NCBI RefSeq assembly: GCF_003265345.1
Contig: NZ_QFWW01000029.1
Coordinates: 466,903-530,902, forward strand
DNA from: Lentzea terrae
GTDB lineage: Bacteria; Actinomycetota; Actinomycetes; Mycobacteriales; Pseudonocardiaceae
Reading direction: 5' to 3'
Length of the DNA stretch: 64,000 nt
The notes under the pieces were generated by a model. It was given only the letters and a program-made list of their open reading frames with translations, was not told where the DNA came from and searched no databases. Every line of letters begins with the position of its first letter. Position 1 is the first letter of the stretch. This document shows positions 58,813 to 64,000 of the stretch, one piece after another. The translations under genes and the position numbers were made by a program.

Positions 58813-59706
58813 ATGTTCACCCCGTCGCGACTCACGCTCGCCCGCACCCGGCGCGGACTCACCGCGGCCGAGCTCGCCCGCAAGTCCGGGGTGCCGGCGC
58901 GGGCGATCGGCGAGTACGAGCGCGGACTGCGCAGGCCGCGGCCGTCCACAACGGAGTCGCTGGCGGCGGCGCTCGGGTTTCCGGCGTCCTTCCTGACCCT
59001 GCCGGAACCGCCGCGGCCGCAGACCGCCCCGCGAGGTGCGCAGGCCACGGCGGCCGCGCAGCTGGCGATCGAGTTCAACGCGTGGCTGGAGCGGTTGTTC
59101 GTGCTGCCGCAGCCGGATCTGCCGCCGCCGCGCACGTCGCCGGAGGACACGCGGCTGGCGTGGCGGCTCGACACGCTGCCGGCACCGAACATGGTGCAGC
59201 TGCTGGAGTCGCGTGGCGTGCGGGTGTTCTCGCTGCCGGTCGACTGCGCCGAGCAGGAGGCGTTCTCCTGCTGGCACAACGGGACGCCGTACGTGTTCCT
59301 CAGCCCGGCGGCGACGCCGGAGCAGGCCAGGTTCGACGCGGCGAAGCAGGTCGCGGTCCTGCTCGGCCACGACGAGTCCGAGGAGTTCGCCGCCGAGTTC
59401 CTCATGCCCGAAAAGCAACTGCCCGGCACGAGCCACCTGCACTGGCACGTGTCCGAGACGCAGTTCGCGACCCGCGCCAACGCGAGAGCTCACGGACCGA
59501 TGGCGCGACGAGAGACGTCGAAGCTGCTCACCAAGGTCTTCAAGGTGCTGCGCGAGAACGGCACGACGCCGCTGCACGTCGCCAAAGAGCTGAGCCTCGG
59601 CCTGGAGGAGCTCAACGGCCTGGTGTTCGGCCTCGTCCTCACCGCACTGCCAGGTGGTGGAGAACCAGGACCGCGAGGACGTGCGCGCCTTACCCTGGTC
59701 CACTGA
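58813..59706 (+). CDS. XRE-HTH protein with degenerate ImmA/IrrE-like domain
   Basis: 297 residues. HTH at about 5-60 (TLARTRRGLTAAELARKSGV, PARAIGEYERGLRRPRPSTT). The C-terminal part resembles ImmA/IrrE metallopeptidases (FSLPVDCAEQEAFSCWHNGT, RFDAAKQVAVLLGHDESEEF, AAEFLMPEKQLPG), but the HExxH zinc site is replaced (AKQVAVLLGH). So it is probably non-catalytic or binds otherwise. Divergent from the EACC1 gene. The longer frame reaching to 58462 overlaps it antisense and is rejected. Confidence 0.78.
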   Translation: MFTPSRLTLARTRRGLTAAELARKSGVPARAIGEYERGLRRPRPSTTESLAAALGFPASFLTLPEPPRPQTAPRGAQATAAAQLAIEFNAWLERLFVLPQPDLPPPRTSPEDTRLAWRLDTLPAPNMVQLLESRGVRVFSLPVDCAEQEAFSCWHNGTPYVFLSPAATPEQARFDAAKQVAVLLGHDESEEFAAEFLMPEKQLPGTSHLHWHVSETQFATRANARAHGPMARRETSKLLTKVFKVLRENGTTPLHVAKELSLGLEELNGLVFGLVLTALPGGGEPGPRGRARLTLVH

Positions 59707-59725
59707 TCGACCTGGGGGACCAGAG

Positions 59726-60841
59726 ATGATGTTCGTGCGCTATCTCTTGGCGCTGCCGTTGCTCCTGCTCAGCTACGTCGGTGTGCCGGCCGCGTACCGG
59801 ACCCTGTCGACGTACCTGTTCCGCAGAGGAGACGGGTTCGACTTCACCGCTCAGTTCCTGAAGAACCTCACCGGCTACGACGGGTTCTGGCCCGTCCCGG
59901 TGGCGGTGCTGCTCTTCGCGGGGCTGTGGTGGATGACGGCGGCCTGGCCGAGGATCGCGTTGCTGCCGGCCGCGCCGCTCGCGTTCATGGGAGTCCTCAC
60001 CGGACTGATCGACGGCTGGCAGAAGCTCGTGCTGGGCGTGGCGACCCCGGCCGTCGCCTGGGGGCTCGCCTGGCTGGCGGCCAAGATCGTGTCGCGGCCG
60101 ATCACCCGCGACGTGCGGCGTTCGGCCGTCGAGGTGGCCATCGGACTGCGCGGCGACGGCAGGCTGCGGGTGCAGTCACGCCGGCTGCTGCTCGACAAGC
60201 TGCCACCGCCGCGGCACCCGGAGGCGCCGGTCGGGCGTGTCGCGATCCGGTTCGACCGGATCAGCCACGTCGAGGCCGGCACGGTGCACACACCGGCGCA
60301 GTGGCGGTTCGGCAACACCAGCGAGCTCACCCTCACGCCCGGCCCGGTGCTGCGCGTCATCGGCGGTGGCCAGGAGTGGCTGCTGCCGGTCGACGACGTC
60401 GAGACGACGATGCGCCTGGTCGTCGAGCGGGCCAGGGCGCGAGCCAAGGCCGATCCGCGACCGCCGCTGGAGAACTCGCGGTGGGCGAACGCCAAGAAGC
60501 TGTGGGACCTGCAGGACAAGCAGTCGATGCAGCCCAACCAGCAGAAGGTGAAGCACGGAATGCACCACGCGATGCTGGTGCTGAGCGTCCTCACCGCGGC
60601 GATGGCCGGGTATGCGGTGTTCCGCGTCTTCACCGACAGCTGGGGCTTCCTCGTCGGCGTGCTCTTCTTCGGCGGCGTCTCCTACGGCTTGGCGCGGGCG
60701 TGGGCGTCGCTCGGGGCCACGCAGAAGCTCGCGGAGGAAAATCCGCGGCCACCGATGGCTGACGATCCCGACCCTCGACGCATTCCGGTCACCGGCTGGA
60801 GTTCTCAACCAGTTGTACTAGGCCAAACGAGCGATTTGTGA
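59726..60841 (+). CDS. multi-pass membrane protein, unknown function
   Basis: 371 residues. Four TM segments in the N-terminal part (RYLLALPLLLLSYVGVPAAY, VPVAVLLFAGLWWMTAAWPR, APLAFMGVLTGLIDG, ATPAVAWGLAWLAAKIV), a soluble central region to about 285, and two C-terminal TM helices (MLVLSVLTAAMAGYAVFRV, FLVGVLFFGGVSYGLARAWA). The longer open frame starts inside the upstream gene and is rejected. Function unknown; near the EACC1 system. Confidence 0.65.
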   Translation: MMFVRYLLALPLLLLSYVGVPAAYRTLSTYLFRRGDGFDFTAQFLKNLTGYDGFWPVPVAVLLFAGLWWMTAAWPRIALLPAAPLAFMGVLTGLIDGWQKLVLGVATPAVAWGLAWLAAKIVSRPITRDVRRSAVEVAIGLRGDGRLRVQSRRLLLDKLPPPRHPEAPVGRVAIRFDRISHVEAGTVHTPAQWRFGNTSELTLTPGPVLRVIGGGQEWLLPVDDVETTMRLVVERARARAKADPRPPLENSRWANAKKLWDLQDKQSMQPNQQKVKHGMHHAMLVLSVLTAAMAGYAVFRVFTDSWGFLVGVLFFGGVSYGLARAWASLGATQKLAEENPRPPMADDPDPRRIPVTGWSSQPVVLGQTSDL

Positions 60842-60903
60842 AACGCATCGCTGCCGATACCCGACACTGAGAGTGACGGGTAGCCGAGTCGTGAGGACGC
60901 CCC

Positions 60904-61824
60904 ATGACGATGCAGCAACGCACAGAGCCCTCGCCCGCAGCAGTCCTGATCTCCGTCGCCGTGCTCGCGCTGGTTCTGACCGTTGCTTTCGGCCCGCTGG
61001 GCTTCGTCATCGGGCTCGCGTTGTTCGCGTTGATGTTCATCGGCACCAAGAACAGACCGACGCCCGAGCAGATCGTCCCGACGCGCACCCGCTCCCGCAT
61101 CCGCCGCCTGTCCACGACGGGGCGGGTCGCGATCGTCGGTGAGTCGCACTACCAGGACGCCATCGCCGAGGTCGTGAGGCACGCGACGGCCCAGTCGCTC
61201 GACGAGGCGATCCCGGCTACCGCGGTGCTCGTGCCGGAGACCGTCAACCGGCACGACGACCAGGCCGTGCGCGTCGACCTGCTGCGCGGCGACGGATCCG
61301 CGATCACCGCCGGCTACCTGCGTGACGACCAGGCCGCCGACTACCGGCCACTTCTTCTCGAACTGGCCGAGCACGGCGAGGTCGGCGCATGTCCGGCCCG
61401 GATCGTCGGCGGCGGCCAGCACAGCTATGGCGTGCACCTGCACCTCGGTGCCCCTCGGCTGCTGCTGCTCGACCACGAGGCTCTCGGCACGGCACCGACG
61501 ATGCCCGCCGAGCAGCAGGTCACCGTCACGGGCCAGGACGCACATCAACTCGTGCTGCACCGCGTCGTCAACGGCCGGACACCCGTCCACGTCATCGCGG
61601 AGCTCCGTGACTGCCGCATCGCTCACGGCACGCACGTCGGCGAACACACCCTCGAGGTGCTCCTCGAAGGGGAACGCATCGGCCAGCTCAGCTACGCGAT
61701 GGGACTGCGCTACTGCGACCTCGCCCAGGAGTGGCGTGCCCGCACGGGACGGGCGCTCTGCGAAGCCGTCATCACCAACGAGGGCACGCGCGGTCTTCAG
61801 GCGAAGTTGCTGCTGCCCAGGTAG
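60904..61824 (+). CDS. membrane-anchored HIRAN-like domain protein
   Basis: 306 residues. One hydrophobic hairpin at the N-terminus (LISVAVLALVLTVAFGPLGF, VIGLALFALMFIG). Then VAIVGESHYQDAIAEVVRHA, AVLVPETVNRHDDQAVRVDL and AITAGYLRDDQAADYRPLLL, which resemble a HIRAN domain (VVGESHYQ ... NpxDpNAVRV ... vGYL). HIRAN domains bind DNA ends or damaged DNA. A second domain (about 190-300) is unrecognised. Located 63 bp after the membrane protein; perhaps co-transcribed. 3' end overlaps the NmrA gene by 28 bp. Confidence 0.65.
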   Translation: MTMQQRTEPSPAAVLISVAVLALVLTVAFGPLGFVIGLALFALMFIGTKNRPTPEQIVPTRTRSRIRRLSTTGRVAIVGESHYQDAIAEVVRHATAQSLDEAIPATAVLVPETVNRHDDQAVRVDLLRGDGSAITAGYLRDDQAADYRPLLLELAEHGEVGACPARIVGGGQHSYGVHLHLGAPRLLLLDHEALGTAPTMPAEQQVTVTGQDAHQLVLHRVVNGRTPVHVIAELRDCRIAHGTHVGEHTLEVLLEGERIGQLSYAMGLRYCDLAQEWRARTGRALCEAVITNEGTRGLQAKLLLPR

Positions 61825-62597
61825 TCGGCGAACGTGCGCGGCTCACGCCCCAGGACGCGCTGCACTCCGTCGGACAGGTGCGCCTCGGCTCCCGTGCGGA
61901 TGCGCACCAACAGCATGGTCACGAGGTCGGCGATCTCGTCGGGATAACCGAGCCCGCGCAGAGACGCCGCGAACTCGTCCGGATCGACGTCTGCATACAG
62001 AATGGGGTCGCCAGTCACCTCGACGATCCGCGCCAGCATCTCGGGGAACGACAGCGACTCGGGCCCGCTCAGCTCGTAGGTCTGCCCGGCGTGACCCGGC
62101 TGAGTCAGCGCGACGACGGCGACCTCGGCGATATCCAACACATCAATGAACGGGTGGATGCCCTGGCCTGCGGGCACCGCCAGCTCGCCCTGCTGAACGG
62201 GACCGGCGAACAGGTCCTCGTCGAAGTTCTGCATGAACCACGTCGGACGCAGGATCGTCCACTCGACGCCGGACTCCTTGATCGCGGCCTCGAACGGGTC
62301 GTCGTCAGGAGCGCCGCGCATGGACAGCAGCACGAGCCGGGTGACGCCGGACTTCACGGCGAGCGGCACGAACTCGGCCAGCTGCGCAGGGTTGTCCGGC
62401 GGGACGACGTAGACGGCGGTGGCGCCGGCGAGGGCAGGCTCCCAGGTGTCGGGCGCGGCCCAGTCGAACCTGGTGGCCGACGACCGCGACGCAGGACGAG
62501 CGGCGGGGCCGAGCAGTGAGGTGACGCGGCGGCCGGTCTTGCCGGTGGCGGCGAGCACGAGGATGGACGACGACTTGATTCCGCTCAATGTTGACAT
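61797..62597 (-). CDS. NmrA-like NAD(P)-binding protein
   Basis: 266 residues from ATG 62597. Rossmann fold (SSILVLAATGKTGRRVTSLL), GVTRLVLLSMRGAPDDDPFE, GVEWTILRPTWFMQNFDEDL and IHPFIDVLDIAEVAVVALTQ. Atypical SDR of the NmrA/TMR family. Binds NAD(P) and may sense redox state or reduce a substrate. Direct repeats at its start codon suggest regulation by a nearby-type repressor not in the window. Confidence 0.87.
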   Translation of the reverse strand: MSTLSGIKSSSILVLAATGKTGRRVTSLLGPAARPASRSSATRFDWAAPDTWEPALAGATAVYVVPPDNPAQLAEFVPLAVKSGVTRLVLLSMRGAPDDDPFEAAIKESGVEWTILRPTWFMQNFDEDLFAGPVQQGELAVPAGQGIHPFIDVLDIAEVAVVALTQPGHAGQTYELSGPESLSFPEMLARIVEVTGDPILYADVDPDEFAASLRGLGYPDEIADLVTMLLVRIRTGAEAHLSDGVQRVLGREPRTFADYLGSSNFA

Positions 62598-62620
62598 GAC
62601 TAGAGCCAATCAACGTTGAC
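62586..62620. promoter_or_regulatory. CAAYGTTGAC direct repeats at the NmrA gene start
   Basis: CAATGTTGAC (62586-62595) and CAACGTTGAC (62611-62620), 25 bp apart; the CAACGTTG part is itself palindromic. The first overlaps the NmrA start codon. Typical operator layout for HxlR/TetR-type control of NmrA-like genes. Confidence 0.5.
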
Positions 62621-62685
62621 GCGGACGATCCATGCTTGATTGACCGCCATCCTTGCTCGTTCGTCCAGGTGGTACTTAATGGGTC

Positions 62686-63045
62686 ATGAGTGAGCGTGAT
62701 CTCGTGGACCTGAGGGATGCGTTGCGGGCGTTCGCCGCTGCCCGCGACTGGGACAGCTACCACACGCCGAAGAACCTGGTGATGGCGTTGTCCGCGGAGG
62801 TCGGCGAGCTCACCGACCTCTTCCAGTGGCTGACGCCCGAAGAGGCAGAAAATGCGATGAAAGACCCAGACCTCGCTTGGAACGTGCGAGACGAGCTCGC
62901 CGACGTGATGCACTACCTCACCAGGCTGGCGGACAAACTCGGGGTCGATCTCGTCGAGGCCGCGTTCGCCAAGATCGAGCGCAACGAGCGCCGGTTCCCC
63001 ACTGGCAGCCTGGTTCCTGTCCCAGTCGAGAAGGGTGAGCCGTGA
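62686..63045 (+). CDS. MazG-like nucleotide pyrophosphohydrolase
   Basis: 119 residues. The all-alpha NTP-PPase pattern is clear: LRAFAAARDWDSYHTPKNLV, MALSAEVGELTDLFQWLT (ExxE), and WNVRDELADVMHYLTRLADK (ExxD). Hydrolyses (d)NTPs to NMP and pyrophosphate, as in iMazG/RS21-C6. TACTTA lies about 7 nt before the ATG, so a leaderless mRNA is likely. ATG/GTG overlap with the next gene. Confidence 0.92.
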   Translation: MSERDLVDLRDALRAFAAARDWDSYHTPKNLVMALSAEVGELTDLFQWLTPEEAENAMKDPDLAWNVRDELADVMHYLTRLADKLGVDLVEAAFAKIERNERRFPTGSLVPVPVEKGEP

Positions 63046-63632
63046 GTCTGCAAAGCGTGCAGGTCCTGCACGTGCACCAGAAGGTCACGTTCATGACCAA
63101 CCGTTACGAGGTCTTCGTCGACAACGCCGGCGAACCGGGCGAGCTGGTCGGCTACGCCGAGCAGAAGAAGTTCAAGATCAAGGAACGGATCACGATCTAC
63201 ACCGACTCGTCGAAGAGCCAGGTGCTGTTCGAGTTCAACGCCCGCAAGGCGCTCGACCTCGGCAGCGGCTACGACGTGACGGACGCGCAGGGCAGGTCGA
63301 TCGGGTTGTTCCGGAAGGACTTCGCGAAGTCCTTGCTGCGGTCGACGTGGCACCTGGAGCAGCCGGGCTGGGGCAAGACGACGGGCGCCGAGCGCAACAA
63401 GTTGTTCGCGGGCATTCGCCGGCTGTGGCAGTGGATCCCCATCGTCGGCGAAGCGCCGTTCCCCATGCGGTATCACTTCGACTTCACCAAGGAGAACGGC
63501 GCTCCCGTGTTCAGCGTCGACAAGAAGACCTGGATCCGCGACCACTACCTGGTGCCGATCCAGGATCCCGGCGTCGACCGGCGGCTCGTGATCGCTCAGG
63601 CCGTCGCGCTCGACGCGCTGCAGTCCCGCTAG
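63042..63632 (+). CDS. LURP-one-related (Tubby-like fold) protein
   Basis: 196 residues, GTG 63042 overlapping the MazG stop by 4 bp. TNRYEVFVDNAGEPGELVGY, AEQKKFKIKERITIYTDSSK, FNARKALDLGSGYDVTDAQG, RSIGLFRKDFAKSLLRSTWH and MRYHFDFTKENGAPVFSVDK are the LOR/scramblase-like beta-barrel pattern. May bind lipids or phosphoinositides; bacterial function unknown. Operon with the MazG-like gene. Confidence 0.82.
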   Translation: MSLQSVQVLHVHQKVTFMTNRYEVFVDNAGEPGELVGYAEQKKFKIKERITIYTDSSKSQVLFEFNARKALDLGSGYDVTDAQGRSIGLFRKDFAKSLLRSTWHLEQPGWGKTTGAERNKLFAGIRRLWQWIPIVGEAPFPMRYHFDFTKENGAPVFSVDKKTWIRDHYLVPIQDPGVDRRLVIAQAVALDALQSR

Positions 63633-63793
63633 AGGTACGTCAGCAGGAGGAGGATCAGGCACACCAGCAGCACGACGCCGAGCACCGCGGGCAGGATTGA
63701 CTGCGAGGACGGCGCGGGCTCGCGGGCGTGCCTGCCCCGCCTCCTGCGCGCTCGCCACCGCAATGGTGCCTCCCCTGCCCACTGATCGTTCAT
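63629..63793 (-). CDS. small tail-anchored membrane protein
   Basis: 54 residues from ATG 63793. Basic N-terminal half (PLRWRARRRRGRHAREP) and a C-terminal TM helix (ILPAVLGVVLLVCLILLLLT). No clear SD. Overlaps the LURP gene tail by 4 bp. Function unknown; the composition is that of a real membrane peptide rather than an antisense shadow. Confidence 0.5.
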   Translation of the reverse strand: MNDQWAGEAPLRWRARRRRGRHAREPAPSSQSILPAVLGVVLLVCLILLLLTYL

Positions 63794-63880
63794 GACGATC
63801 ACGGTAGGGACGGACAAGCCGAGCTCGGCTCACATCACCCGCTCGCCGGGTTACGTCACCCTGTCGGCGGCTCAAGCATG

Positions 63881-63923
63881 AAAAAACCCTGCGGGGAGCG
63901 CATGAAGCGCTCAACCCGCAGGG
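63881..63923 (-). terminator. rRNA operon terminator
   Basis: On the minus strand: CCCTGCGGGTTGAGCGC, a short loop, GCGCTCCCCGCAGGG, then TTTTTT (63881-63886). A long stem with T-tract just after the 5S rRNA. Confidence 0.92.
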
Positions 63924-63931
63924 CCAAATTA

Positions 63932-64000
63932 AGTTCGGCGGCGACCTACTCTCCCACACCGTAACCAGTGCAGTACCATCGGCGCAGAAGGGCTTAACTA
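63932..64000 (-). rRNA. rrf: 5S rRNA, 3' part
   Basis: On the minus strand the sequence reads TAGTTAAGCCCTTCTGCGCC, GATGGTACTGCACTGGTTAC and GTGTGGGAGAGTAGGTCGCC GCCGAACT, the conserved 3' two thirds of actinobacterial 5S rRNA. The 5' end is outside the window. The rRNA operon therefore runs from the right toward this end. Confidence 0.95.

Overview
The window is high-GC DNA with strong GC3 bias, many GTG starts, 4-bp start/stop overlaps and actinomycete-specific families (SsgA-like, DUF3000, HemQ, TIGR04222, EACC1-type). It reads as chromosome of a filamentous actinomycete. My best guess is Pseudonocardiales (Lentzea / Saccharothrix / Actinosynnema relatives); this is inference from gene content, not a database match.

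Layout. 0-5 kb: the end of a LigD-type polymerase gene, then a TetR repressor divergent from a fatty-acyl degradation operon (two acyl-CoA dehydrogenases, a MaoC-type dehydratase, a LuxR-type regulator). 5-12 kb: regulators, namely a LuxR ATPase followed by a 36-residue ORF, an SsgA-like protein, and two tandem HTH/NB-ARC/TPR proteins. 12-14.5 kb: GntR with asparaginase, a small membrane protein, and MsrB. 14.5-18.5 kb: three TIGR04222-like membrane proteins with Ser/Gly/Cys tails, overlapping a DUF692 (MNIO) iron oxidase and a small partner gene. 18.6-21.7 kb: a secreted subtilase. 21.7-37 kb: a conserved core with hemQ-hemG-hemE, DUF3000, a dipeptidase, a response regulator, RNase D, an SDR/TetR pair, a MerR/membrane pair, and the fadA/fadB beta-oxidation genes. 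37-46.7 kb: accessory genes including P450, a HAD-like protein, DUF2199, a PIN/antitoxin pair, two DUF72 proteins, a flavin monooxygenase with PadR, a secreted GH5 enzyme, arylamine N-acetyltransferase and an I36 inhibitor. 46.7-53.5 kb: a Rad50/SbcC-like ATPase with a zinc hook, a small protein, an SbcD-like nuclease, a second SMC-like ATPase with a membrane hairpin, and a frameshifted vsr. 54-62 kb: a caspase fused to four FtsK/EccC-type P-loop modules with an EACC1-like partner, then XRE, membrane and HIRAN-like proteins. 62-64 kb: an NmrA-like reductase, MazG-like and LURP-like proteins, and the 3' end of an rRNA operon (5S rRNA and its terminator, minus strand).

Two items stand out. First, the MNIO locus: the Cys-rich tails of three membrane proteins are plausible substrates for the linked oxidase, which suggests membrane-anchored, post-translationally modified Cys peptides. 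Second, a non-coding repeat family: a 57-58 nt hairpin core (three copies) and GATATATC palindromes (including a perfect 34-bp palindrome spanning two stop codons) occur only between convergent genes here, and in two cases supply the stop codon of the neighbour. The caspase-EccC-EACC1 pair and the zinc-hook ATPase cluster are candidate conflict or genome-defence systems.

No tRNA, CRISPR array or transposase was found.
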